In this document: positions 35,230 through 45,971 of the stretch, piece after piece
Position numbering within the stretch: the first letter of the stretch is position 1
Layout of the letters: each line of letters begins with the position of its first letter
Assembly: GCA_050084985.1 (NCBI GenBank)
Contig: JBITNC010000002.1
Span: 31,620,001-31,684,000, forward strand
Reading direction: 5' to 3'
Source of the DNA: Nageia nagi
Lineage: Eukaryota > Pinophyta
DNA length: 64,000 bases
Translations under genes and position numbers: made by a program
The notes under the pieces: model-generated
The model's input: only the letters and a program-made list of their open reading frames with translations
Told to the model about the DNA's origin: nothing
Databases searched by the model: none

Positions 35230-35870
35230 TTTTAGACTTCATAAATCTTCAATCCTTCTTGAGATGTTAAGGCTTACCATAATGCCCACAACTCCTTTTA
35301 TCATATTTTCTAATAGAATTTTCCTTTGATTTGGATCTTGATTGTTTATCTATTTTTCATTTTTGAGAACAAACTCTTGCAACCAATGCATCATTTATTA
35401 TATTAACAAATATTTTTTATCTCATTTCTTTAGATAACAAATATCTTAAGATATTCTCAAATTTCAAAGTAGTAGATGTGCTACTTACATCCATAACAAG
35501 ATTGTCACATGAATCTTGAATGCAACACAATAAAGTAATAAATTTATCTTCTTCAATAATTTTTATAATCAACGAACCTGCTAGTTGACTAACTACAAAG
35601 TTAAAGGAGTTTAAATAATCTATTGTGAGAGTTCCATCATTCATTTATAATGAACATAACTTCATTCATAAGAACAACTTATTAGTTAGGGATTTCGTTT
35701 GATTTGTCCCATAATTTTTTATTGAGGCTTCTTCAAACATATTTAATAATACTAAATCTGAAAGGCAAATTCTTATTGAATTTCTGACATTTCTGTTGAA
35801 CTTTGCCCAATATCCTATAAACACACCAACTAGGACCATAAATAACAACTCATTGGTCCTTTTCCACTAA
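35230..35870 (-). pseudogene. Element E gag relic
   Basis: 35666-35848 reads RNSIRICLSDLVLLNMFEEA and 35417-35644 reads YLNSFNFVVSQLAG ... LLCCIQDSCDNLV. Both match the UBN2-type gag of Copia elements (usual forms VNxFNxLxxQL and ILLCSLPxSW). A knuckle-like SCGHYGKPxHLKKD lies near 35260-35310 with its first Cys gone. The frame has several breaks. Confidence 0.75.
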
Positions 35871-36013
35871 AAGATCCTTCATCTTGAGCTTTTACATTAA
35901 ATTTTTCAATCTCCACTTTCGGTTTGCTAGTTATTTCTTTTACAAAGCTTCCACTCACACCTCATAGATGTGAAACGCTCGCAAATCTAAAAGCCTCACA
36001 AAGTAAAACTTTA

Positions 36014-36025
36014 GCTTTAATACCA
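36014..36025 (-). promoter_or_regulatory. Primer-binding site of element E
   Basis: TGGTATTAAAGC on the minus strand, two changes from TGGTATCAGAGC, next to the LTR. Confidence 0.6.
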
Positions 36026-36027
36026 AT

Positions 36028-36451
36028 TATTAAAAAACAATAAAAGGAATATGAACAAATATGCATAATAGCGAAGGGGTTCACAAGAGAGACTTAGGTT
36101 TACTGTAAGGAAAAAAAAGTTAATAAAACATTAAATGTATTAGATCTCCAAAACATATTTGCTCAATACAATAGGTATCTAGTGCTTTCTCTCATGGATC
36201 CTTTCTTTGATTTCTTACACCATGATACAATCCTCACACACTTAGGGGATTAACTAACCTCACTAATTTAAGAAATAAGCTTATGATTTTACAAAAACAG
36301 TGGGAACAAAATCAAAAGTAGTAAATACATAAGACTCAATTATAGACAATAAATACATATGATCCATCTTACAAATATTTAGAAGTATGAACTTATGAAC
36401 ATAACTCATTTTATTGACGTAATATATGTAAAATTATAACACATTCTAACA
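36028..36451 (-). repeat. Element E 5' LTR
   Basis: It starts TGTTAGAATGTG on the minus strand and runs to the primer site, about 424 bp. No second copy is in the window, so the inner end is approximate. Confidence 0.55.
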
Positions 36452-37845
36452 ACCAACGAACCAAATATACATCTAGAGTACCATTTGGCTACATTCTAGT
36501 GATGACTAGGTAGCAAGAGGCATTCTATTAGGTTTTAGGATCTTATCAAAACCTTAGATAATCATTTGGTCATATCTGAGCTACATACAAGCAATAGCTG
36601 GGTATTAAAGAGATACTAACAGGTTTTAAGATCTTGCTAAAAGCTACCTTTGTTTTTTTTTGGTATTTGTAAGCAACTATTTACCCGTACAAAAAAACCC
36701 AACCAAATATACATAACTAACTCATGAGAAGGAAATTCTAATATCATTGAAAGGATATGAATCAACTTAAAAAATCATATTAAATAGTGGTGTAACTATT
36801 TAATATTATAAAGGCCTTTGTGAAAAAAATCCTCAATATATATTCACTGTGGTAAAAAGAAAAGTTTATGTAATTTAAGGATTTAACAAGGATTAACCAT
36901 TATGCAACTCAAGGAACATGTATCGAAGATCTATCTTTCCGGATGAAAGTGGAATATATATTCACTGTGGTAAAAGAAAAGTTTATGTAATTTAAGGATT
37001 TAACAAGGATTAACCATTATGCAACTCAAGGAACATGTATCGAAGATCTATCTTTCCGGATGAAAGTGGAACTTGAAACTTTCTATGTGAATACCTTCAC
37101 ACCTACTTGTCTCCAAACTCTCCTAACATGAAATGATGTCAAACCTCAAATATCTTTCCACACAACTCCAGAAATAAAATATTCTTTGCATTTTAATAAA
37201 TTTGAGGGAATGCCAACTTGCAAGAACCTGAAAAATTTCACAAAACTAAAAAAAGAATGTCAAAACTTACTATGCAGCCAACCCAAAAATCAGAAGAATA
37301 CTTGAAATGAGTCTCACATTGCAGCTTATTGCTACGTACTGCCTGTCTTCTTAGCATGACTATGGGGCTGCATTGAGCCTAAAACCAGCGGAAATTTCAT
37401 TTTTATTTCATATAATTTTAGAAAGTAGAAGCCTTATGTATACAACAGGATTCCCATGTATAAGCTTCGGTAACTTCAATTTAACAGTTATTCATCCATA
37501 CAAAAATATTGTTTCCTGAACTATTTTACATCCAACTCGAATTTTCCTCTCTGAAATAAATGCTTAAGTTTATCACAAAGAACGGATGCATGAGGTATTT
37601 ATTTACAACTGCCTGCTAGTGCATGCAATAGCAGTCTTAAGTGAATGGCAAATAAGAAAGTAACTATTCACATGTGTTTGTGTAGGTGAAAACATGTCTG
37701 GACTAAAGGTAGAAAAGCCTAACATTTTCTTGTACACAAAAAATTGTTCGTAGACATGTTTTTGGATTGTTGTATTCCATGGAATGGATGACTGAACGCA
37801 ACGTTTGATGTAATAGATATATCCCTTAATGGTGGTGGCATAAAT
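36452..37845. other. Region 3' of the protease gene
   Basis: No coding frame was found. It has a recent tandem duplication (listed separately) and AT-rich DNA. The transcript end of the protease gene probably lies in the 37.3-37.9 kb part, but no single poly(A) signal stands out. Confidence 0.45.
36835..37069. repeat. Recent 118-bp tandem duplication
   Basis: 36835-36952 and 36953-37069 are identical except for one A in an A-run. Both contain ATGTATCGAAGATCTATCTT. Confidence 0.95.
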
Positions 37846-37871
37846 TCATTCATTCAGGCCAAAAGTTTTTC

Positions 37872-38025
37872 TGGTTCGTTTTCCTTCAAGCATATAAGAA
37901 ACCTGAGGGGAAAAGATCCAAGGTGGCCTGGTTGTGTGGCCTGAAGGAGTAAACATGGTATTTTCACATTCTGCATCATGGTTCGTTAACCAGAAGACCA
38001 AACCTGAGGGAAAAAGATCCAAGGT
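37872..38025 (-). repeat. Direct repeat just after the protease stop codon
   Basis: About 26 bases with the core AACCTGAGGG occur at 37899 and again at 38000, preceded in both by GGTTCGTT. The second copy reaches to three bases from the stop codon. It creates the unrelated frame at 37846-38049. Confidence 0.8.
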
Positions 38026-38027
38026 CC

Positions 38028-39510
38028 TCAATGGCCAAGAAGAGAACATGTCTTTGGCAGAAACCCAATTCTTTGTCTATCCATGTCATACACAACAAGA
38101 AGATTTTGCTGTTGATAGTTCCCCAATACAGCAGCTGGTCCATACAATTCATCCCCACTGCTCAAAATGATCAAACATCCTACTGAAGCAGAAGCATTAC
38201 CAGTAGCTTTCTCATCATCATCAGGAATCATGAACATATAATTCTCTGAAAGTAGTGTGATGGTAGCATTGTTCTTGAAGTGGAATTTAAAGCTTGGCAA
38301 CATGGGGGGCCCTTCTGCAGTGGGTAACTTGTAGCAGAGATCAAGCCCTAAAGCCTCCTCGTAGTCAGTAGACCTAGTGTACTGAATTGCAGACGTGAGT
38401 CTCCTTATAATCTTTCTATGCAGGACACCAGGAAGCATGGTGAATGTAGTGCCAGAGTCGATGATTAGTCCCCCATTTCCTTCAGTGTCAAAGGTGGTAA
38501 GAGTTGAAGGAAGCTTGAGCCAGTGGCCTCCTATGCTGATTGCTTCTAACCCCAAGTAGTAAAAGTAAGGACGCTTGGAATTATTGATCATGGGTGTGTA
38601 GTAGACATTACCTTGTTTGGGAATGGCAGACTCTCCGAACAGAAGAGGCTTGACACATGGAGATTGTCATCAAATCTATGGCTGACAAGGCAGTATGAGA
38701 ATCCCCTGCTTCCCACTTTACCCAATTGGGAAGGAAAGGGAAGCATTCCTCTGCCGAACCCTGCAACCCCCATTGGCTCCCCTAGAGAAATCCTTGCACA
38801 GCCAAATGTGAAATTTTTAATCTCTCTCTTCCCACCGGTGGCCAAGTGGATTGTAAGCTTATCTGTTATAAGTTCCCCCATTAGACTTCCATCCCCGTAG
38901 GCATAATAGAATGGAGGACAAGGTTTCTTGCAGGGGGTCATATCCAAAGTATCAAATGGACATCCCCCCATTATACAAAGGTCATTGCGATTATCTGAGT
39001 TGTGAATGGCAGAACACAACACACTCCCACAAAGCTCATGCCTCTTTGAAGGGGATTCAAATGAAGAGAATGTGGGTATCTCTAAGCCGTCACACATGAT
39101 GCATTCAAATGAGGAATTCCTTGTTTTAGAGCATGGGACCCAAACAAGGTCACTCCCTGTATCCATCAAAACCTCTAGTTTTTGTGGAGGTGTGCCCAAC
39201 ATGAGGGGCATGATGTAGTCACTTGCCGCTCTCAAAGGCAGTGATACGTCAAAAAATGATGCCTTCTTCCCCCATTATGGTGGTTGTGGTGGTGGCTTCT
39301 CCGCCTCATAGAATGAAGCCTAATTGAACTCCTATTTCTTGCAATCCTAACCAGCTCGAAGGAATTCGAATCCCCCCTATTCTTCTTGTCCCCAAATCCC
39401 CTGTGCTTCAGACCCACAACTAAATCACTCCCACCACAAACACCCCCTCTGAAAAACTGCACCACCCATAACCAAAAAAGCAGAACCTCGACCAAAATAG
39501 CACAACCCAT
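38028..39510 (-). pseudogene. Nepenthesin-like A1 aspartyl protease, two frameshifts
   Basis: The Met at 39510 starts a hydrophobic signal peptide (ILVEVLLFWLWVVQFF), then a basic prosegment rich in His/Arg. The mature part opens with YIMPLMLGTPPQ and the first active site DTGSDLVWVPC (Asp codon about 39161-39163). A Cys-rich insert typical of plant nepenthesin-type enzymes, YAYGDGS and FGCARISLGEPMGVAGFGRG follow. Next come the second active site IIDSGTTFTML (Asp about 38457-38459) and GNYQQQNLLVVYDMDRQRIG near the end. The total of about 490 residues is usual for the family, as is the lack of introns. The frame shifts near 39269-39273 (a C5 run) and near 38605-38613. Each needs one extra base to stay open. 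All catalytic residues are present, so this is either a young pseudogene or a gene with two base-call errors. The product would be a secreted or vacuolar endopeptidase resembling the At4g16563 group. Confidence 0.88.
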
Positions 39511-39572
39511 TAGCCCAAATTCTACATAAACTCACTGGGTCCTCTCCAAACTACTTGAATCTCAAGCCTACT

Positions 39573-39580
39573 AATATAAG
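39573..39580 (-). promoter_or_regulatory. Possible TATA box of the protease gene
   Basis: The minus strand reads CTTATATTAG about 65 bases before the Met. Spacing allows a short 5' UTR. It is weak, as TATA-like strings are common here. Confidence 0.25.
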
Positions 39581-40792
39581 AACCCAGATTCTTCAATTTT
39601 TTTCAAAACTCAGCCTAATGGCCGCCAAGCAATAGTGAACATAAATTAATGAAGTTGGTGGCAGATTGGAATCCACTCAAGTGACAAAAGATTCGTGTAA
39701 AATAGACCCCTTGGTCAATTCGACGAACACAGAAGTTCAAGGCATTCACAGCTTTGCAACAGCGAGGAGTGAGGGACCCAATACACATCTACCATTCTAG
39801 TCTTTTATTGGAGGAGATTCTTCAACGGTAGATGGAATTTTGCTTTTGAAAAAATGGGACATACGCCTGTTCTCTCTTGTTGTTTTGTTCGAGGACTTTT
39901 ATGGCCATGAATAGAATTCAGGCTAGCTTACTGCTGTTTTAGGTGTAATGAATGAGTGGGTAGTCCATTGCTTTACATACTAATGAATTCATGTTGTTAT
40001 CAATCATAATGAGCCGTGACAGGATGGATTTGATTGTGGCACAAGCAACAGGATTCACAAAGCCATACTAAGGGACAGTAGGTAAAGCTGAGACAATTGG
40101 CCTCATATTTCAAATATGTAATGTGCACGTTTGCACCTCAACGGCAAAGTGACCTGGTTAGAATGATTGAGGGTGTTTACGTTTATTGTTGTACGAATCT
40201 CAAAATTTTGTGATTTTTTTTTAAATGAGTAAGTTTGATATTAAATATAAAAAATTACATCATACAAAAAGAAAAGAAAAAGAGTGGATATGTAGGGTTA
40301 AAATTTGATGTTCATATTGAATATTTTTAGGTATTTTAAATTTTGTTTACGGTTAAATTTATCTTTTAACAGTCACATAAGAAGAGTACAATTTTTTTTA
40401 TTATCGTAAAAAATATATGTATTATAATAAAAAAATATAATTTCATTAACTTTTTAAAATATTATCTATGATATTGAGATTTATATATATTTTTTTATTT
40501 AAAAATATTTATATTTAATTCACATAAAAGATAATTTTATGATATTATTAATGTATGTCAAAGGACATAAAAAAATTAACGAGCATTACAATATTGACAT
40601 TGTCATAAAAATTTATTAACGGGTAAAGGTAGACATCAAATTTCAACCCCGTGGACACATCACACCCATGCACCGTGTGCCAACAACAACCACTAATGAG
40701 TTATAAGTATTAAAGACAACCCATCGAAACACTTGACAAGAGAACAAACACTAACAATGCATTAACTGAAAAGCATAAAAAATAATATTTGC
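39581..40792. other. Upstream region of the protease gene
   Basis: Mixed-composition DNA to about 40180, then very AT-rich DNA to 40620. No frame or known repeat was recognised. It presumably includes the promoter of the protease gene. Confidence 0.45.
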
Positions 40793-41277
40793 TTAAGTTG
40801 TCGAAGGAGTGTTGGCAAGAGGGGTAGTGAAGTCAACATTAATAGCCAGAGGCTCCTTATGATTGTCATTAGCTGGATTCATCCTTTCCTCACTATTGGT
40901 GGTAGGAGGGGCCATCGCTGGATCATTATGGCACCAAACATTCGAAAAGATATACGAATAGTGAGTCTTATCGAGCGTATCACAAAATTCATTCCACTCT
41001 GGTCCCCCTTTAAAGGGCACTAACGCTAGGGAAGTTACCTTGGGGAGTGCATTCGAACCACTAACCTCCACATTAACTATTTGCATGGGTTCATTCCATC
41101 CACTACCATTGCCTTGCCAGGTTTTGTCGTATCCATCAACTTAATATTCCCAACCATCATGAGTCCCCTAGCCATCATTATGAGAGGAGCTCGAGAGATC
41201 TCCCCAACTTGAGGGTAGGCAAGGGGAAGTCGGACAAGCCTCTTGACGATGTGCATGTCACAACGGAGAGGGATATG
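40793..41277 (-). pseudogene. Unrecognised open frames, left of the solo LTR
   Basis: Two minus frames, one from the solo LTR edge to 41077 (DMHIVKRLVRLPLAYPQVGE ...) and one from the Met at 41086 to 40793. They overlap at ATGCAAATAG, so one base shift separates them. The DNA is clearly richer in G+C than its surroundings and codon-like. I do not recognise the family. The first frame continues on the right of the solo LTR at 41784. It could be part of the neighbouring LINE or an independent captured gene. Confidence 0.4.
41273..41277 (+). other. Target-site duplication of the solo LTR
   Basis: ATATG here and again at 41779-41783, immediately outside the LTR. Confidence 0.85.
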
Positions 41278-41778
41278 TGTTGGAATGTATAATTCATTAT
41301 TGTAAAGGTTTGTATTAAATCTTCTATGTAAGTTCACTAATACTTAAGGGTATCATTTAAAACCTTAAGTATTTAAGTGAATATGATAATGTAACTTGTC
41401 CTACACTCCATGTCATGAGCATGCCCCTTGGGTAAAAGGATGTGCATGTCATGCTTTTGTACATTAGATAAAAGGGTGATCCAAAGAGGGATTTTGGCCT
41501 ATAAATAGAAGGCTCCCTTTTTGTGATCATACACTAATTGTGAAGTAAAGTTATGCTATAGGATAGAAGTGTAGGAGTTGAGATTAGGAGGATTGTAAGA
41601 GAGTTGTATTTGTGATTGAAGTAAAGATCTAGTTAGTGGATGTACTCCTAGTTGGAGGAACCACTTACATCTTGTGTTATCTTTGTGAGATTGCTTTGTG
41701 TGATAGTTAGATGTGAATTGAGAGCTTTCATGTGATCTTGGTAGTTTAGGATTGTTCCTCTTATAATTCAATTCCTTA
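41278..41778 (+). mobile_element. Solo LTR of the element C family
   Basis: 501 bp from TGTTGGAATG to ATTCCTTA (the terminal CA has become TA). It is close to 5194-5682 and 21598-22082 and has the TATA box at 41500-41507. With a perfect ATATG duplication and no internal region, it is the product of recombination between the two LTRs of a former element. Confidence 0.9.
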
Positions 41779-41783
41779 ATATG

Positions 41784-41894
41784 GAGTCCATGCATTATGC
41801 GAGTGATGCCAAAAAGGCTAAGCTGAGCTCTGATCCTACTCCCTAAGGGGAGGGCGACAATGAGGTCGAGAGTAGGAGCACTCTCTTGGCTCAA
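41784..41894 (-). pseudogene. Unrecognised open frame, right of the solo LTR
   Basis: It contains SAPTLDLIVALPLGSRIRAQ and leads to MHGLH at the insertion site. With the LTR and one ATATG removed it runs in frame into 41277. No ATG start is visible in this frame, so it is a fragment. Confidence 0.4.
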
Positions 41895-42149
41895 GATCCG
41901 AGGGGACTTTACTCATAGAATAAGGAATATTACCCTAGTGAGTGATAAGATCCATCAAATGGTTGACCTCTAGAACCACTTTGCCTACCTAATCTTTAAT
42001 CTCAAACTAAATATCATGAAAATTAACCAATTTATCAGCTAAAAAGAAATCAATAGAGGGAAGCTTAATTGCAAATAAAACTGCAGTCATTTCATTCCAT
42101 AAATGGAACATAATTCTAATTCAAAACACATAATTCAATCAAGTGCTCA

Positions 42150-43756
42150 GAAAAATCCAGAGGATCTCCTAAGAGATTATGATGCCAAGCTAAAAGTTGC
42201 TGCAAAAAAGGTTGAAAGAAAGAAGCCATCCTTGGATCCCAAGCTTTGTGAGCTTTGAAAAAAAACTAAAATAAGTGCATAATAGACTTGTCTACATCAT
42301 AAAAGGGGAAAAAAGGGTTTTCCACCCCATGGCTCTGATGGAAAATTAGACTCTAAGTGAAATACATCTATTTGAGTTCAATCTAAGTGTTCCATAATAG
42401 ATTGAATCTTGAATGCCAAATTTTGTTGGAGGAGAAAATCTCCCAATGCTCATTTAACTTGGGCAGCATAGGCAAGTTAGGTGAAAGCAATTATAGCCAT
42501 GTTTAGCTTTGTAGTTAAATAAATAAATACCTATGAACCACTTCCATTTTGTTCACCAAGGGCATTGAGCCAGATGACCAAGCTTTGGCCAAAGCAAAAA
42601 GGAAGTACAATTGGTCAAAAGATCATATATGGCTTTATCCTCATGGCAAAGACCATGGATGATCTTGAACTCTTCCTAATTGAACCAAGCTTTAGAAGAA
42701 TAATTGAAAAAATCAGCTTTAGAGGAAAGACCTTTAAAAAGAAAAATGTATTTCTTGAACCCATTATGTCTGAGTTAACGTTGAACCTTGGTGTGTGATC
42801 ACATGAGACTAGCAAACATTTAAAGAGGCTAGAGAAACACCTTTGTGGTACCCACCACTTTTCCATCAGAGCCATGGTTTGGTAGCCTCCTAGGCTTTCC
42901 ATAGGCTTTTGCATATAAAAGAGTCAATAATTTAAATTGGAATATGGGCTAAAATAATAGAAGGTAAATTAATTCCTTTCTAACTTTTTTTTTACTGAAA
43001 GGGAGGCCTTGGGAGATATAGTGTTTGATAAGCATTTTTTGGGCTTTTGAGCCTTTGAAAGATCCAATGATCCACTTCATGTTTAGCATTAATCCTTGAT
43101 GTTGATAATAATAAAGACCCATTCCTCTTACACTTTTGGGGAGGGTGCAACAAAAATCCCAAGCTACATGATAAAAGTTTTTTTTTTTAACTTAGAGTTG
43201 GACCATAAAAAATCTCTAAGGATATTTTCAAGCTTCTTGTAACAAGCTTGATAAGGGACCCATCATAAGGAATAATATACATATGTAGAAGCTAAAACTT
43301 TCAAATAAATTTGGAACTTACCAACTAGCAAAATCTTCTTAGTGATCCAGTAGGAGAGTTTTTTTTTTTATATCTTTGTAAAATGAAATCCCAAAGCCAT
43401 TGGAAAGAAGAGATCCATTCAAGGGAGTCAGAGAAAACCTTCCTGAAACAAGAAGTCTTCTTCCATTAAATTGAGGATATTGAAGTAGTACATAAAAGGT
43501 TGAGATAGTGAAAGGCTTGAGCCACATAAGCTTCATATTTTTTTTTAAGTAAAAAATGAATCATTTACAAAGTGGCCATTGATAAGTTATCCTCGATTCC
43601 CTAGAATATTGATGATATGAATAAGTCTTTGAGAGAATTTATTTGCTAGCATGTAGCCAAAGGCTTTTTTTACGAACACATAAAGGGAAGGGGCTAACGG
43701 GAAACCCTATTTAACTGATCTAAAAAGCCTAACTACTTCACTTTATTAGCCATATA
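42150..43756 (-). pseudogene. L1 LINE, RT second half and C-terminal part
   Basis: Starting at the Copia B insertion point, the minus strand reads RLFRSVKQGFPLAPSLYVFV, the usual RQGCPLSPxLF block of LINE RTs. It goes on through AFGYMLANKFSQ and then LINGHFVNDSFFT near 43560-43590, where the catalytic F/YADD is now FVND. The segments 43339-43536 and 42615-42914 (LVSCDHTPRFNV...) continue ORF2 to roughly the zf-RVT region. Stops are frequent. The 3' end is not clear, and no poly(A) tail was found. Confidence 0.8.
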
Positions 43757-44260
43757 TGATGGAATTAGCCTAGATCTAATTCCCAAAGGTCCAAGACTAT
43801 AGAAAGCTCAATCACATTCAACATGCAACATCTACAAGCTACTAACACATTCACACAATATGACACCAATATAATGTGGTTCCTCCCTCCTTGGGAGTAC
43901 ATCCACAACTAGTTCTCTATTCTCAATCTATGCCTCTCTTACAACTATTCTCTTGCTCTCTCCTACACAACCTAGTAGAGTAATCTTAATCCAAAACTTA
44001 GATGTGTTTACAAGAGGAGAGGCCCTCTATTTATAGCTTGAGAGCACCTCCCTAACCTCCCTTTAACCCAAGGGTAAGGTTAGGGTTACATTAAATGTGT
44101 GACCTAACTTTAACCTACCAACTAACCCCATGGTTAGGTCAAAGTCCACACATAATAAAGAATTCAATTAATCCCTTAAGGTATCTACATATCCTTTAAG
44201 TGATTAATTGAACTTACAAGAAGTTTAGATATTCACAATATTTCATTACAAATTCTAACA
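43757..44260 (-). repeat. Element B 3' LTR
   Basis: 504 bp, TG...CA. It differs from 52607-53110 by three substitutions. TATA box on the minus strand at 44028-44035. Confidence 0.95.
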
Positions 44261-44271
44261 CTCCCCCTTAA
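44261..44271 (-). promoter_or_regulatory. Polypurine tract of element B
   Basis: TTAAGGGGGAG on the minus strand directly before the LTR. Confidence 0.87.
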
Positions 44272-44744
44272 TGCAATATTGGGATAGAGCGTAGAAGAAA
44301 GAAGAGAGAGAGTAAGAGAGAGTTCTCCTCCATAGAGATATAAGTGGAGATGAGAACATTTACATATTTGAGAATCTTTTTGAGAACTAGTATGAGACTC
44401 ACTACATTACCATTTGACAAAATGGTTTACAATACAATCATTAACCACAACTGGTTTCACTGTACATAGTAGTCGATCAACTTTAAGCTGACTTGTGAGT
44501 CTCCATGAGCTTGCATTCACAAGGTGAGTAACCTGCATTTTTGAAGAAGATCCTGCATGCTACAAGCAACTCATGAACAAAATCAGTTAGATGCATCATA
44601 TATTCAAATAAGAGAATCAAATAATGCTATCTTATAAATAACTGATTAATGGTGCACTATAAGTCATCACGGAGGTGCCAAGCCATCACTCATAGTCACC
44701 TGTTGTATATAGACATGTGTTGATTATTAATAGAGCATAAAAAT
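44272..44744 (-). other. Element B 3' UTR
   Basis: Noncoding and nearly identical to 8511-8984 of element A. Confidence 0.75.
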
Positions 44745-45226
44745 TGTACAACGAGTTTCTCATGCAGAGCAAACTCACCACGGAGGTATAGAATGTACAA
44801 CAAGTTCATCACGCAGAGCGAACTTACCATAGAGGTATATTAATTATATGCTTAAATATTGTACAACGAGTTTCTCATGCAGAGCAAACTCACCACGGAG
44901 GTATAGAGCATAAAAATTGTACAAGTTTCTCACGCAGAGCAAACTCACCACGGAGGTATAGAATGTACAACAAGTTCATCATGCAGAGCGAACTTACCAT
45001 GGAGGTATATTAATTATATGCTCAAAAATTGTACAACAAGTTTCTCACACAGAGCAAACTCACCACGGAGGTATAAAATGTACAACAAGTTTGTCACGTA
45101 GAGCAAACTTACCACGGAGGTATAAAAATGTACAACAAGTTTATCATGCAGAGCAAACTTACCACGGAGGTATAAAAAATGTACAACAAGTTTGTCATGT
45201 AGAGCAAACTTACCACGGAGGTATAT
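44745..45226 (-). repeat. 3'-UTR minisatellite of element B, nine units
   Basis: Units start at 44745, 44794, 44860, 44918, 44964, 45030, 45079, 45129 and 45180, i.e. 46-66 bases each. Each has TGTACAA, a GCAGAGC/GTAGAGC core and CCACGGAGGTATA. A has three. The minus frame 45014-45238 is just the repeat read as protein. Confidence 0.92.
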
Positions 45227-45296
45227 CATAATCAACACATGTTATACAACAACAAAAGAGCCTCTTAGAGGTGAAGTTGTCATCATTAACAAAGGT

Positions 45297-45968
45297 TCAA
45301 ACTTCACTCCCCCTTGAGGGCAACTTCACCAACCTGAGAGAATCCCTAAGCTTACTGAACTGAGCTTCATGAAGGGGCTTGGTGAATAGATCAGCGGAGT
45401 TTTCAGTAGATGGACAATACTCCAAGTGTATGATGTCATCTAGAACCTTCTCCTTGATAAAATGGGCTTGGATTTCCACATGTTTGGTTCTCTGATGGAA
45501 CACAGGATTCTTAGCCAAAGAGATAGCCGATTGATTGTCTGAAGAAATAAGAGATGGGCCATTTTGCTTATACCCAATTTTGTTCAGAAGATGTCTTAGC
45601 CAAATAGCTTCTTGGGCGGCAACAGACATGGCTCGATATTCAACTTCAGTGGTAGAAAGAGTCACAGTAGGTTGCTTCTTGGAAGCCCAAGAGATAGCAC
45701 CTGAACCAATGCTAAACACATATGCAGAGGTTGATTTTCTGTCATCTCTATCTCCCCCATAATCAGAATCTGAGAACCCTGAGAGAACAATTGAGGGCAC
45801 TTTGGAATACTTAAGAGCAAGATCCTTTATCCCTGCCACATACCTCAAGATTTGCTTCACAGCATTGAGGTGTTCAACATATGGTTTTTGCATGAATCGT
45901 GCCATCAGATTCACTGCAAAGGCAATATCAGGATGAGAGATAGTCAGATACATAAGACTACCAATCAA
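45297..45968 (-). pseudogene. Copia RNase H (element B)
   Basis: A 223-codon open frame from just after the RT-end stop to the natural pol end SRGSEV. It contains MYLTISHPDIAFAVNLMARF, SDSDYGGDRDDRKSTSAYVF, TLSTTEVEYRAMSVAAQEAI and SADLFTKPLHEAQF, all usual for Copia RNase H and the pol tail. The domain is complete, but the polyprotein cannot reach it without passing the TAA at 45969-45971. Confidence 0.92.
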
Positions 45969-45971
45969 TTA
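45969..45971 (-). other. Stop codon at the RT/RNase H junction (element B)
   Basis: AGG TAA TTG, the same TAA site as in A (9742-9744). Confidence 0.87.

Larger units (their letters stand above)
32380..36451 (-). mobile_element. Element E: old 5' part of a Copia retrotransposon
   Basis: On the minus strand an LTR (about 36028-36451, start TGTTAGAATGTG) is followed by a Met-tRNA-like primer site and by gag, protease, pre-integrase and integrase relics down to about 32400. It is interrupted by a solo LTR at 32800-33983. RT, RNase H and the 3' LTR were not found, so it is truncated. It is a different Copia lineage from A, B and C, judging by its gag and protease residues. Confidence 0.75.

Noticed and set aside
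37846-38170. Frames on both strands after the protease stop
   Set aside because: Produced by the direct repeat in the 3' region; no similarity to known proteins.
38588-38615. Intron instead of frameshift in the protease gene (AAG GTAATG looks like a donor site)
   Set aside because: The protein is collinear across the point with no spare sequence and no acceptor, so a one-base gap explains it better.
38613-39218. Plus-strand frames of 62-95 codons
   Set aside because: Antisense to the protease gene, whose motifs are on the minus strand.
45014-45238. 74-codon minus frame with repeated LRGKFALHDKLVVHF
   Set aside because: It is the 3'-UTR minisatellite read in one frame; unit lengths are not multiples of three throughout.
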